From Microbacterium sp. SORGH_AS_0969 (GTDB taxonomy: Bacteria; Actinomycetota; Actinomycetes; Actinomycetales; Microbacteriaceae), in NCBI RefSeq assembly GCF_030818255.1, contig NZ_JAUTAG010000001.1:1736001-1800000 (forward strand): DNA of 64,000 nucleotides. Reading direction: 5' to 3'. Positions 8,758-17,643 of the stretch are shown piece by piece. The number at the start of each line of letters is the position of its first letter. The stretch's first letter is position 1. Below the pieces are notes generated by a model that made no database searches, had not been told where the DNA came from, and was given only the letters and a program-made list of their open reading frames with translations. The translations under genes were made by a program, and so were the position numbers.

Positions 8758-9359
8758 CGATGTACCGCCCCGGCGCGGGATGGATGCACCGGATGCCGGC
8801 CGGCCCGAAGCTCGCGGTTTTCGCGGTCGTGGCGGTCATTGTCGCGGCGCTGCCGCCGGTGTGGATCACGGTCCCGATCGCGGTCGCCGTTCCGATCGCG
8901 GTGTATGCCGCGGCGGGAATGGGCGTCGGACGGGGGCTTCGCGCGCTCGGCGGCCAGGCCTGGGCACTCCGCTGGATGATCGCCATCACGGCGGCGGGGC
9001 AGCTGATCTTCCTCGGGCTCGAGCCGGCCGCGGCGAACACCGCCCGGGTGGCGGCGGCCGTCCTCATCGCGGGGGTGGTGCCGCTCACGACCCCCGTCTC
9101 CGCGATGCTCGACGCGCTCGAGAGAGGGCTGCGGCCGCTGCGTCTCGTCGGCATCGACCCAGCGCGCGTCGCCCTGCTGTGGATGGTGACGCTCACGACG
9201 ATCCCCGTCCTCGCCCGCCACGCCGCGGAGGTGCGCGATGCCCAGCGCGCGCGGGGGCTCCGTCCGTCGCTCGTGCGCGGAACCTTGCCGTTCCTGGTGG
9301 TCGCCCTGCGCCACGCGGATGACCTGGGCGACGCGCTCGCCGCTCGCGGCATCCGCTGA
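8751..9359 (+). CDS. bioN: Energy-coupling factor transmembrane protein BioN
   Basis: About 200-residue T-component that couples the BioM ATPase to BioY. It has four or five hydrophobic segments and the two conserved Ala-Arg-Gly coupling motifs: QRARGLRP in the cytoplasmic helix and ALAARGIR at the extreme C-terminus. Start candidates are GTG 8751, overlapping the bioM stop, and ATG 8760; neither has a strong ribosome site, so coupled translation is likely. Last gene of the bioYMN operon. Confidence 0.93.
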   Translation: MLTMYRPGAGWMHRMPAGPKLAVFAVVAVIVAALPPVWITVPIAVAVPIAVYAAAGMGVGRGLRALGGQAWALRWMIAITAAGQLIFLGLEPAAANTARVAAAVLIAGVVPLTTPVSAMLDALERGLRPLRLVGIDPARVALLWMVTLTTIPVLARHAAEVRDAQRARGLRPSLVRGTLPFLVVALRHADDLGDALAARGIR

Positions 9360-9368
9360 CTGAGCCCC

Positions 9369-9445
9369 CTCGTCCCACTTCTGGTCGGTGCGGGCCTCTC
9401 CAGGTGACCACAAGTGGGACGTGCACCCCCATAAGTGGGACGAGG
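9369..9445. repeat. Repeat family C hairpin after bioN
   Basis: GTCCCACTT at 9372-9380 pairs with AAGTGGGAC at 9412-9420, giving a 49-bp element; a second right arm AAGTGGGAC lies at 9433-9441. The arm and the total length match the three 48-bp hairpins at 37513-37748, so it is the same family. It sits between convergent bioN and cofE and may also end transcription, though no T-tract follows. Confidence 0.8.
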
Positions 9446-9457
9446 GGGGACAGGGGG

Positions 9458-10228
9458 TCAGTCGCGCGCCGCGCGACCCGCCGCGAAGCCCTCGGCGTAT
9501 GCCTCGTCGGCTCCCTGGCGGAACATGTCGCGCTCGGGATCCCGCACGATCGAGCGCGCCCCGGGCAGGTCGAGATCGCCCACGAGGTCTCCGCGCCCGC
9601 GCACGATCGCGACGGGGCGGCGCGACGCCTTGCCCTTCACGAGGTCGGTCGCCGCGGCGATCTCGTCGGCCACGCACGGCAGGGTGACGACGAGGGGGCG
9701 GCCCTCGGCATCCGACGTCCCGCGGAGGTCTTCGAACACATGGATGCCGCCGGCCCCGATCGCGTGATCCGTCTGGCCCTCGCGCCAGGCGCGGCCCAGG
9801 GTGTCGGTGATGATCACGCCCACTCGGGCGACGGAGCGCAGGCCCTCGGCGATGCGCCGGGCCGAGGCGTCGGGGTCGACCGGCAGCAAGAGCACCGTGC
9901 CCTCGGGGGTGTTGCTGGCGTCGACCCCGGCGGCGGCCGAGACGATGCCCAGGGGGTTCTCGACGATGCGGGTCACGTGTCCGGTGGGGGATGTGCGGGA
10001 TGCCACGAGCCGCACGGTCTCCCGGGTGATGGCGTCTTCGCGGTCGGCGGCCTGGATGATCCGGCCCTCCGCCTTCGACACGATCTTGCTGGTGACGACG
10101 ACGATGTCACCGTCTCGCAGCGCCGTATCGGCTCCCGGCGCCGCGTCGACGGCATCCAGGATCACCCGGACGAGGTCGTCTCCCGGGGTGATCTCTCGGA
10201 TGCCGTCGAAGGCCCAGACCTGCAGCAC
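9458..10228 (-). CDS. cofE: Coenzyme F420-0:L-glutamate ligase (CofE/FbiB N-domain family)
   Basis: 256-residue ligase of the family that adds glutamate to F420-0 with GTP. GTG start at 10228, one base after the stop of the upstream acetyltransferase gene. The sequence starts [18 protein letters not shown] and contains the family blocks [49 protein letters not shown] and [16 protein letters not shown]. The nitroreductase-like second domain found in mycobacterial FbiB is absent, so this is the stand-alone form. Other F420 genes are not in the window. Confidence 0.93.
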   Translation of the reverse strand: MLQVWAFDGIREITPGDDLVRVILDAVDAAPGADTALRDGDIVVVTSKIVSKAEGRIIQAADREDAITRETVRLVASRTSPTGHVTRIVENPLGIVSAAAGVDASNTPEGTVLLLPVDPDASARRIAEGLRSVARVGVIITDTLGRAWREGQTDHAIGAGGIHVFEDLRGTSDAEGRPLVVTLPCVADEIAAATDLVKGKASRRPVAIVRGRGDLVGDLDLPGARSIVRDPERDMFRQGADEAYAEGFAAGRAARD

Positions 10229-10229
10229 G

Positions 10230-10736
10230 TCAGCGGACGAAGCGCACCTCGGTGAGCTCCTCACCGAGGAAGGGCTCGACGTGCGACGCGCCGTCGAGGG
10301 CGAAGCCGTTGCGCGTGTAGAAGCGGTGCGCGCGGGGGTTGTCCTCCGCGACCCAGAGGTAGGCGCCTTCGCCGTCGTGGATCGCGGCGTCGAAGAGCTG
10401 CTGGCCGATGCCGGTGCCGTGGAAGGCGTCGAGCAGGTAGATGAAGTACAGCTCGCGCTCGCGCGGAGCGTCGTCGTCGCGCGCGGGGCCGGAGCCGACG
10501 AAGCCGACGATCTCGCCGTCGACGAGAGCGGCGTGCATGCGGTAGCCGTCGCCCTGGGCGGCCCAGTGGGTCCAGAGCTCGGCCATGCGGCGGGGGGAGA
10601 CGGCCTTGAGGGCCGCCTCGCTGATGAGGTGATCGTAGGTCTCGTGCCAGCAGGTGGCGTGCACGCGGCCGAGGGCCTCGGCATCCACGTCGCGCACCGG
10701 ACGGACGACGGTGTCGGTTCGGGTTTCGGCGGTCAT
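10230..10736 (-). CDS. GNAT-family N-acetyltransferase
   Basis: 168-residue single-domain acetyltransferase. The acetyl-CoA site appears around [19 protein letters not shown], a Q/R-x-x-G-x-G/A variant, and the C-terminal segment [20 protein letters not shown] is typical of GNAT enzymes. The substrate cannot be read from sequence. It ends one base before the cofE start, so the two are cotranscribed. That may be only a local operon with no shared pathway. Confidence 0.9.
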   Translation of the reverse strand: MTAETRTDTVVRPVRDVDAEALGRVHATCWHETYDHLISEAALKAVSPRRMAELWTHWAAQGDGYRMHAALVDGEIVGFVGSGPARDDDAPRERELYFIYLLDAFHGTGIGQQLFDAAIHDGEGAYLWVAEDNPRAHRFYTRNGFALDGASHVEPFLGEELTEVRFVR

Positions 10737-10840
10737 GGCGTGACTCTACGCGGGGGTTTCGCCTGGGGGAAATCGGCGGCGGGACGGCGCCGGATGCGGT
10801 AAACGGGCGCTTTGTCAGACGCGCGTGCCAGCATGACGCC

Positions 10841-11734
10841 GTGTCGGAACGCCCACGGTTGACGTCGGTCGAGGCGCGTCTCGACGCCCTCGCGAACCGC
10901 CTCCTCGCCTCCGCCCCGGCGTCGGGGGCGAGGGCGCGCGCCGTCGAGTTCGCCGTCTTCGTCCTCAAGCAGGCGTGGGCGTGCGTCTTCGGGGCCGCGT
11001 TCCTCGCCGTCGTGCTCGCCGCGAAGCTCTGGTACCCCGACGACGCCCCGCTCGCGCGAAACGACGCGCTCACGATCGCGGCCGTCGCGATCCAGGTCGT
11101 GATGGTGGTCGGACGCCTCGAGACCCTGCGCGAACTGCGCGTGATCGTCACCTTCCACATCGTCGGCACCGTGATGGAGCTGTTCAAGACCGACGTCGGC
11201 TCCTGGATGTACGCCGCCGACGGGGTGCTGCGCCTGGGCGGTGTACCGCTCTACAGCGGCTTCATGTATGCCGCGGTCGGCAGCTACATGGTGCGCGTGT
11301 ATCGCCTGTTCGACCTGCGCTTCACCCGGTACCCGCGCCAGTGGCTCACCGCGGTCGTCGCGGCGCTGATCTACCTCAACTTCTTCACGCACCACTGGAT
11401 CATCGACCTGCGATGGGTGCTGATCGTGGCGGTGCTGGTGCTCTGGGGCCGTACCGTGATGCACTTCCGCTTCTTCCGCGGACGATTCCGGATGCCGATC
11501 CTCCTGGCGTTCGTGGGGGTGGCGGTGTTCATCTGGCTCGCCGAGAACATCGCGACGTACGCCGGGGCATGGCTGTATCCGTCGCAGGTCGGGGGATGGC
11601 ATCCGGTCGACGCGTCGAAGCTCACGTCGTGGTTCCTGCTGATGATCGTGTCGGTCGTCCTCGTGACGTGGGTGTACCCGCCGCGGGAACCGGACGCCCG
11701 CGCACAAGACGAAGACCGTGCGCTTGTGGGCTGA
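10841..11734 (+). CDS. DUF817 family integral membrane protein
   Basis: 297 residues with about seven hydrophobic helices, including FVLKQAWACVFGAAFLAVVL, ALTIAAVAIQVVMVV and LTSWFLLMIVSVVLVTWVYP. SWMYAADGVLRLGGVPLYSG and AWLYPSQVGGWHPVDASKL are the conserved aromatic-rich loops of DUF817. The function of the family is unknown. GTG start at 10841 with no clear ribosome site. Divergent from the acetyltransferase gene. Confidence 0.85.
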   Translation: MSERPRLTSVEARLDALANRLLASAPASGARARAVEFAVFVLKQAWACVFGAAFLAVVLAAKLWYPDDAPLARNDALTIAAVAIQVVMVVGRLETLRELRVIVTFHIVGTVMELFKTDVGSWMYAADGVLRLGGVPLYSGFMYAAVGSYMVRVYRLFDLRFTRYPRQWLTAVVAALIYLNFFTHHWIIDLRWVLIVAVLVLWGRTVMHFRFFRGRFRMPILLAFVGVAVFIWLAENIATYAGAWLYPSQVGGWHPVDASKLTSWFLLMIVSVVLVTWVYPPREPDARAQDEDRALVG

Positions 11735-11782
11735 CCACAAGGGAATCGCCGATCCGTCGTGGGATCGATACGCTCGCCCCTC

Positions 11783-12343
11783 GTGAACGTCCTCTGGCGG
11801 ACCCTGCTGGTCCTCTTCCGCGCACGCCGTCGCCTCCGCCGCGAGGGGGCCATCGACCCGAACACGGTGACCCGCATCCGGATCCGGGTGCTGCCCACCG
11901 ACATCGACCTGCTGCGGCACCTCAACAACGGTCGATACCTGTCGCTGTTCGACCTGGGCCGGTGGGATCTGCTCACTCGCGCCGGCCTCATGGCGGCCAT
12001 GACGAAGCAGGGGTGGTACGCCGTCGTGGCGGCCGAGACCATCACGTTCCGTCGCTCGCTCGAGCTGTGGCAGCGCTTCGACCTCGAGACGCGCATGATC
12101 GGGCACGACGACCGGGCGGTCTACCTCGAGCACCGCGCGCTGGTCGGAGGCGAGATCTACGCCCGCGCGATCATCCGCGCGCGGATCCTCCGCCGCACCG
12201 GCGGAACGGTGCCGCACGACGAACTCTTCGCCGCTGTCGGGCGCCCCGAGGGGCTGCCCGACATCGAGCAGTGGGTCCACGACTGGGCCGACGGCTCGGC
12301 ACTGCCCTCGACGAAGCGGCCCGCGCCCAGCGTCTGGGGCTGA
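11783..12343 (+). CDS. Hot-dog fold acyl-CoA thioesterase-like protein
   Basis: About 186 residues of 4HBT_2/THEM6-like type. The segment VLPTDIDLLRHLNNGRYLSL holds the DxDxxxHxNNxxY-type active-site pattern (here the usual catalytic Asp/His region of hot-dog thioesterases), and ETITFRRSLELWQRFDLET and AVYLEHRALVGG form the following strands. The start is uncertain: GTG 11783 (VNVLWRTLLV) or GTG 11759 upstream in frame. It follows the DUF817 gene by about 50 bp. The substrate is unknown. Confidence 0.85.
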   Translation: MNVLWRTLLVLFRARRRLRREGAIDPNTVTRIRIRVLPTDIDLLRHLNNGRYLSLFDLGRWDLLTRAGLMAAMTKQGWYAVVAAETITFRRSLELWQRFDLETRMIGHDDRAVYLEHRALVGGEIYARAIIRARILRRTGGTVPHDELFAAVGRPEGLPDIEQWVHDWADGSALPSTKRPAPSVWG

Positions 12344-12416
12344 GGGTGCGGGGCTGATCGGGGCGGCGTCCCGCGGTGGGGCGCGGGTGCCGTCGTGTGG
12401 CGAGCGGCGGTGCAGG

Positions 12417-12477
12417 GACGAGCGGAGGAGCGATCCGCCGCGGTCGTCCTCCGCCCGTCCCTCGTCCTCCGCTCGTC
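12417..12477. terminator. Hairpin between convergent genes
   Basis: GACGAGCGGAGGA at 12417-12429 is perfectly complementary to TCCTCCGCTCGTC at 12465-12477, with a further CCTCCGCCCGTCC inside the 35-base loop. It lies in the 152-bp gap between the convergent thioesterase and esterase genes, so it may act as a two-way terminator. No T-run follows on either strand. Confidence 0.6.
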
Positions 12478-12495
12478 ACGCCCAGGCGGGCCTGA

Positions 12496-13473
12496 TCAGC
12501 GCCCGAACCGGGCGTCGAGCCAGGCGACCTGCCGCATCCAGTGCCGGTAGCCGCCGCCCTCGTGGCCGTTGTACGTGTACTCCTCGAGCGCGGCGTCCTC
12601 GGATGCCAGCGCGTGGAACGCCGCGAACACCCCCGACGGCAGCACGACGTCGTCCATGAGCGCCACCGAGAAGAGCGCGGGCGCCTGGATCCGCCGGGCG
12701 AGGATCGCCCCGTCGACGTACGACAGGGTCCGCAGCACGCTCGCGGCCGCATCGCGGTGGATCGCGAGGAAGCGGGTGATCTCGGTGAACGGGGCCGACG
12801 GCGTGCGCACGATCGCGTTCGGGAAGTCGCACAGGAACGGCACATCGGGCATGACGGCGGCGACCTTGTCTCCGGAGAGGGCGGCCGCGGCGATCGCGAG
12901 CCCACCGCCCTGGCTGCCGCCGGTGACGGCGATGCGCGTCGGGTCGACTCCGGGCAGCGCGCGGACCTCATCGACGAGCCGCGCGGCATCCGTGTACAGG
13001 CGGCGGTAGTAGTACTCGCGGGGATCCAGGATGCCGCGGGTCATGACGCCCGGGAAGGCGGCGGCGGAGCCGTGCGGGTCGGGCGTCTCGCCGACGCTCC
13101 ACGTCGATCCCTGGCCGCGCGTGTCCATGATGACGTGCACGTACCCCGCGGCCGCCCACTGGTTCTTCTCTCCGGCGAGACCCCGGCCGCCGCCGTAGCC
13201 GATGAACTCGACGACCGCGGGGAGCACCTCGTCCCCGTGGGGGCGGACGACCCAGCCGCGGATGGCGTCTCCGCCGAAGCCCGTGAACGTGAGGTCCTGC
13301 ACGGACAGCGCTCGCAGCGGACCGTCGACCGGGGTCAGGACGGCCGGGCGGGCGGCATCCCGGGCCTCGGCGAGGGTCTCGTCCCAGAAGGCGTCGAGGT
13401 CGTCGGGGGCGGTGAGCGCCGGACGGTACTCGCGCAGCAGCTCGAGGGGCATGTCGGTGAGAGTCTGGGCCAT
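12496..13473 (-). CDS. Acetyl xylan esterase / cephalosporin-C deacetylase family
   Basis: 325-residue alpha/beta hydrolase of carbohydrate esterase family 7, which removes acetyl groups from xylo-oligosaccharides and similar substrates. The start MAQTLTDMPLELLREY at 13473 matches the family's N-terminal length. The RGQG oxyanion motif (DTRGQGST), the nucleophile elbow GGSQGGG, the acid region DDVVLPSGVFAAF and the final His in YNGHEGGG are all present. Cytoplasmic, with no signal peptide. The arabinoside-uptake genes at 17644-24753 suggest plant cell-wall oligosaccharides as a plausible substrate source. Confidence 0.92.
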   Translation of the reverse strand: MAQTLTDMPLELLREYRPALTAPDDLDAFWDETLAEARDAARPAVLTPVDGPLRALSVQDLTFTGFGGDAIRGWVVRPHGDEVLPAVVEFIGYGGGRGLAGEKNQWAAAGYVHVIMDTRGQGSTWSVGETPDPHGSAAAFPGVMTRGILDPREYYYRRLYTDAARLVDEVRALPGVDPTRIAVTGGSQGGGLAIAAAALSGDKVAAVMPDVPFLCDFPNAIVRTPSAPFTEITRFLAIHRDAAASVLRTLSYVDGAILARRIQAPALFSVALMDDVVLPSGVFAAFHALASEDAALEEYTYNGHEGGGYRHWMRQVAWLDARFGR

Positions 13474-13668
13474 GCGGGAACTCCAACGGTGAGGGGGCTG
13501 CACCGACAGTAGCGAAAGCGGTGCCCAGGTGGGGCGGACATGACGCCCGGCACGCGGGGTACCGCGCATCGGTGGCGTGCGCTGAACCATTCACGGAAAG
13601 GGCGCCGATCCGCGGCTTGCGCGGCGGGCCGCCGGGATGCCACGCGCGCGATGCCTAGGCTGACCGAC

Positions 13669-16600
13669 ATGAGCATCGAAGACCCGCGCGCGACCGGATT
13701 CACGCTCTCCTCGGCCGTTCCCCTGCGGGCCGCCGCCCGGGTGGCCGCATTCTCGACCGTCCCGCGCGAGTCGCTCGACCCCGCCGTCGCCGTCTTCGTC
13801 GCGGCCGCGGCCGACGGCGTGCTCCGCCCGGAGGGAGCGACCGCGGCCGCGGCCGCCCTGCACCGGCTCGCGGGCGAGGTTCCGGCGAGTCTGCCCTGGT
13901 TCGCGCGCGGCGCTCTGCAGTTCGGCGGTGCCGTCGCGCCGGTGATGCCGGCCCCGGTCGTCCCGCTCGCGCGACGCGCGCTGCGCGATCTGATCGCCGG
14001 TCTGACCGTCGACGCGCGGCCCGAGCGGCTGGGTGCGGCCCTCGCGGCGCTCGGTGCGCACGGGGGCGTGACCGACGTGCGGCTGGTCGGCCCTGTGGTC
14101 CTCGGCGATTCCGCCGCGCGACGGCGGGTCGACGGCATCCGTTCATTGCTGAGCCGCGACGACATCGACCGGGTGACGCTCTCGGTGGCCGATGCGACGG
14201 GCAAGACGTCGCGGTGGGCGTTCGACGCCGACGTCGAGGCCGCCGCGGAGCGCCTGTTGCCGCTGTTCCTCGCCGCCGCCGAGCACGCCACGCACCTCAC
14301 GCTCGCGGTCGAGGGGCGCGACGATCTCGACCGGACGGTCGCCGTCCTCACCCGCGTGCTCGAGGAGCCCCGCTTGCGCGAGGCCCCCGCCGGGATCGCT
14401 CTGCCGATCGCCTTGGTCGAGAGCGTCGACGCCGTGCGCGAGCTCGCCGCGTGGGCACGTCAGCGCGCCGACGACGGGGGTGCCCGGCTGACGGTCCGCC
14501 TGGACGATGCGCCGCTGCACACCGCGGATGCTCTGACCTCGGCGCGCCGCGGATGGGTCGCCCCCGCACTCACCCGGCGCGACGACATCGACGCCCAGGC
14601 CGTGCGCGCCCTCCGCGAGGCGTTCAGCGCTCGCGGGAGGGAAGGACTCGCGGTCGAGTTCGCGACCGGTGACCCCGAACGAGCCGCCCTCGCCCTGGCC
14701 GTCGCCGACGACACCGACGCCGCGCTGACCCTGGCCGTGCCGGCGGGTGCGTCGTGGATTCCGGACGACTCGTTCGTCGTGACGGTCGCCGCCGTGCACC
14801 CCGACGATCTCGACGTCGTCGCGGCGCGGCTCACGGCCGCGTACGCCGATGCCGTCGCCGCGTCGCCGGACCTCCCCGTCGCGGTGCCGGGTGCGGCTGA
14901 AGCCGCGGATGCCGGCGCCGAGACCGCCCAGGACACCGTGCCGCTCGACGACCTCGAGGGCGGCCTCTTCGCGCCCGAGACCGCGGCCGTCGCGGCGCGC
15001 GCGCACCGCGCGGTCTCCGCCGCGGAGGGTCCCGCGCCGACCGGCCGCGTCCCACGGCGGAGCGTGACGGCCGACCCCGCTATCCTGCGCGACCCCGCCG
15101 ACGCCGACGCGGTCGATGCGGGGCTGACGCAGGCGGTGCTCGGGATCGCGCGGGAGGCCGCGGCATCCGGAGACACGTCCGCCCTCGGCCCCGACGTGCA
15201 GCAGATGCTCTTCGGAGGGCAGGCGTTCGTCGATACCGCGGTGTTCTCGGTACGCGAGAGTCCCGAGGTGGCGGGCGGTGCACCCGGCTTCCGCAACGTC
15301 GCCGACACCGACCCCGGAGTGGCGGAGGACCGCGCCTGGGCGCTCGCCGCGATCGGCCGGGCGAGCGGGTCGACCGCCGGAGACGCGACCGCCGCCGCGG
15401 GACGCATCGACGACGAAGCCGGTCTCGATGCGGCGCTGGCGCGTGTGCGAGAGGCCGCGGAGCCGTGGGGCGCGCTGGCCGCAGCCGACCGAGCGACGGT
15501 GCTGCAGTCCGCGGCGCGCGCGCTCGAGGACCGCCGCGCCGAGCTCATCGAAGTGCTCGCGTCCGAGGCCGGGGTGCTCGTCGACGAGGCCGACGCCGAG
15601 GTGAGTCAGGCTGTCGACGCGGCCGCGTACTACGCCGTCACCGCCAAAGAGCTCGACCGCGTCGCGGGCGCCGTGTTCGTCCCCGACCGGGTCACCGTCG
15701 TCGCGCCGCGCTGGAACGCGCCCGTCGGGCTGTGCGCCGCCGAGACGCTCGCGGCGCTCGCGGCGGGCTCGGGCGTCCTGCTCACGCCGTCGCCGCGCGC
15801 GCGACGCGCGGGCGCGGTCGTCGCCGAGGCCCTCTGGGCCGCCGGGGTTCCGCGTGACCTCCTGACCTACGCCGACCTCAACGAGGAGGCCTCGGGGCGC
15901 GCGCTGATCGTGCACCCCGGCGTCGACCGCGTGCTGCTCGCGGGAGCGCGCACCACCGCGGAGCGCTTCGCCGAATGGCGGCCGTCGCTGCCGCTCCAGG
16001 GGTTCACCGCCGGCCGCAACGCCGTGATCGTCGCTCCCTCGGCCGACATCGACGAGGCCGTCGCCGACATCGTCGAGGGTGCGTTCGCGCGCGCCGGGCA
16101 GTCGGCCACGGCGGCGTCCCTCGTGATCCTCGTGGGAGCCGTCGCGCGCTCGTCGCGCTTCCTCGATCAGCTGAAGGATGCCGTGACTTCGCTCCGGGTC
16201 GGACCCGCCGACGACCCGCTGTCCGACGTGGGCCCCCTCGTCGAGGAGCCCGCGGGCGAGGTGAGGCGCGCTCTCACCGTGCTCGCGGAGGGGGAGCGCT
16301 GGCTCGTCCAGCCGCGCGAGCTCGACCTCGGACCCGACATGGCCGGTCGCTTCTGGACTCCGGGAGTGCGCACGGGTGTCAGCGCCGGGTCGCACCTGAC
16401 CCGGGCGGCGGTCGCGGCGCCGGTGCTCGGCATCCTGCACGCGCCGACGCTGACCCGCGCGATCGACCTGCAGAACGCGATCGGTTCGGGTTACGTCGCC
16501 GGGCTCCACGCCCGCGACGCGGCCGACCTCGACCTCTGGCTCGACCGCGTGGACGCCGCCGTGCTGCGCGTGAACCGGCCGACGACCGGAGCGGTGGTGC

Positions 16601-17424
16601 AGCGCGAGCCCGTGGGCGGGTGGGGCGAGGCTGCCGTGGGCGGCGGGGCGATGTCGGGGGGACCGAACCGCCTGGTCACCCTCGGCTCGTGGCGGCCGTC
16701 GTCGGGTGGAGCGTCGTCGTCGACGCTGCACCTGCGCGGGCTCGACAGCCGCATCACCGCGTTGATCGAGGCCGCGCAGCCGACCCTGTCGTACGAGGCG
16801 TTCGACTGGCTGCGGCGCGGGGCGCTCTCGGACGCCGTCGCCTGGGACCGCGAGTTCGGCCGGGTGAAGGACGTCTCGCGTCTCGGTGTCGAGCGCAACC
16901 TCTGGCGCTACCGGCCCGCCGACGTCGCGGTGCGCGCGACCGCCGACGCCGCCTGGCAGTCGGTGCTGCGCGTGCTGGTCGCGGCGGTCCGCTCGGGCTC
17001 GACGTTCAGCCTGAGTTCTCCGGTGGGCCTTCCGGCAGCGGTCCGGCACTTGCTCGGAGACGCCGGTGTCGCGGTGTCGGTCGAGAGCGACGCGGAGTGG
17101 TTGCAGCGTCTGGCCGGCGGCATCCCGAATGCCGAGATCGCCGACGGGGGCGAGGACTCCGCGACCCCGGACGCCGCCGCCGAGTCCGCCTTCGTGGTGC
17201 CGCGCCCGACGCGCGTGCGTCTGGTGGGACCCGCCGCGACGACCTCGGCGCTGCGGGACGCCGTGGCCGAGACGGTCGAGGGCGACGTGTCGTTGACGGT
17301 GTACGCCGATGAGGTGACCACCGCGGGACGTCTGGAGCTGCTGCCGTTCCTGCGCGAGCAAGCGGTGTCGATCGCCGCCCTGCGTTTCGGCCGCCGCGAC
17401 GCGTGGAGCGCCGAGGTCATCTGA
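13669..17424 (+). CDS. PutA-like protein with both active sites apparently lost
   Basis: 1,251 residues with the layout of bifunctional proline dehydrogenase / glutamate-semialdehyde dehydrogenase: N-terminal helices and a PRODH-like barrel (about 1-400), a linker, and an ALDH-like domain (about 580-1010) ending RVNRPTTGAVVQREPVGGWG. Compared with the family motifs I know, the PRODH LDMEEY has become LAVEGR (Asp to Ala213), and RLVKGA has become RLDDA. In the ALDH part GQKCSA has become GQSATA (catalytic Cys to Ala813), and the ETGGKN Glu is Phe779. The frame is intact with normal codon bias, so it looks like a maintained pseudoenzyme and not a decaying gene. The ATG at 13669 has a weak ribosome site. 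Confidence 0.85.
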   Translation: MSIEDPRATGFTLSSAVPLRAAARVAAFSTVPRESLDPAVAVFVAAAADGVLRPEGATAAAAALHRLAGEVPASLPWFARGALQFGGAVAPVMPAPVVPLARRALRDLIAGLTVDARPERLGAALAALGAHGGVTDVRLVGPVVLGDSAARRRVDGIRSLLSRDDIDRVTLSVADATGKTSRWAFDADVEAAAERLLPLFLAAAEHATHLTLAVEGRDDLDRTVAVLTRVLEEPRLREAPAGIALPIALVESVDAVRELAAWARQRADDGGARLTVRLDDAPLHTADALTSARRGWVAPALTRRDDIDAQAVRALREAFSARGREGLAVEFATGDPERAALALAVADDTDAALTLAVPAGASWIPDDSFVVTVAAVHPDDLDVVAARLTAAYADAVAASPDLPVAVPGAAEAADAGAETAQDTVPLDDLEGGLFAPETAAVAARAHRAVSAAEGPAPTGRVPRRSVTADPAILRDPADADAVDAGLTQAVLGIAREAAASGDTSALGPDVQQMLFGGQAFVDTAVFSVRESPEVAGGAPGFRNVADTDPGVAEDRAWALAAIGRASGSTAGDATAAAGRIDDEAGLDAALARVREAAEPWGALAAADRATVLQSAARALEDRRAELIEVLASEAGVLVDEADAEVSQAVDAAAYYAVTAKELDRVAGAVFVPDRVTVVAPRWNAPVGLCAAETLAALAAGSGVLLTPSPRARRAGAVVAEALWAAGVPRDLLTYADLNEEASGRALIVHPGVDRVLLAGARTTAERFAEWRPSLPLQGFTAGRNAVIVAPSADIDEAVADIVEGAFARAGQSATAASLVILVGAVARSSRFLDQLKDAVTSLRVGPADDPLSDVGPLVEEPAGEVRRALTVLAEGERWLVQPRELDLGPDMAGRFWTPGVRTGVSAGSHLTRAAVAAPVLGILHAPTLTRAIDLQNAIGSGYVAGLHARDAADLDLWLDRVDAAVLRVNRPTTGAVVQREPVGGWGEAAVGGGAMSGGPNRLVTLGSWRPSSGGASSSTLHLRGLDSRITALIEAAQPTLSYEAFDWLRRGALSDAVAWDREFGRVKDVSRLGVERNLWRYRPADVAVRATADAAWQSVLRVLVAAVRSGSTFSLSSPVGLPAAVRHLLGDAGVAVSVESDAEWLQRLAGGIPNAEIADGGEDSATPDAAAESAFVVPRPTRVRLVGPAATTSALRDAVAETVEGDVSLTVYADEVTTAGRLELLPFLREQAVSIAALRFGRRDAWSAEVI

Positions 17425-17531
17425 CGCGCTCGGTGCGGTTCGGGTGCCGAGAGCACACGTTCCGCGCGAGGTCACACGGGCACGCGGGCGTGCGCGCTCG
17501 CATGCTCCCGAATCTCCCTCGAGCGTCCAAG

Positions 17532-17567
17532 ACACCCGGACGATTTTTCGCGACGTCCGGGTGTTTT
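17532..17567 (+). terminator. Rho-independent terminator after the PutA-like gene
   Basis: ACACCCGGACG (17532-17542) and CGTCCGGGTGT (17554-17564) form a perfect 11-bp stem with an 11-base loop containing ATTTTT, followed by TTTT. This is the best intrinsic terminator in the window. It separates the PutA-like gene from the LacI gene. Confidence 0.85.
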
Positions 17568-17603
17568 GAACAGTCAACGACGACGCCCGCCCAGCCTGCG
17601 GTG

Positions 17604-17619
17604 TGCAACGTTGTAGAGT
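17604..17619 (+). promoter_or_regulatory. Putative autoregulatory LacI operator and -10 box
   Basis: The palindrome CAACGTTG at 17606-17613 overlaps a TAGAGT -10 candidate at 17614-17619, 24 bp upstream of the LacI gene start. The same ACAACG core occurs in front of the sugar-transport operon at 18700-18728, so this is probably where the LacI protein represses its own gene. Confidence 0.6.
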
Positions 17620-17643
17620 CTCGACCAGAACGAGGGGGATGCC

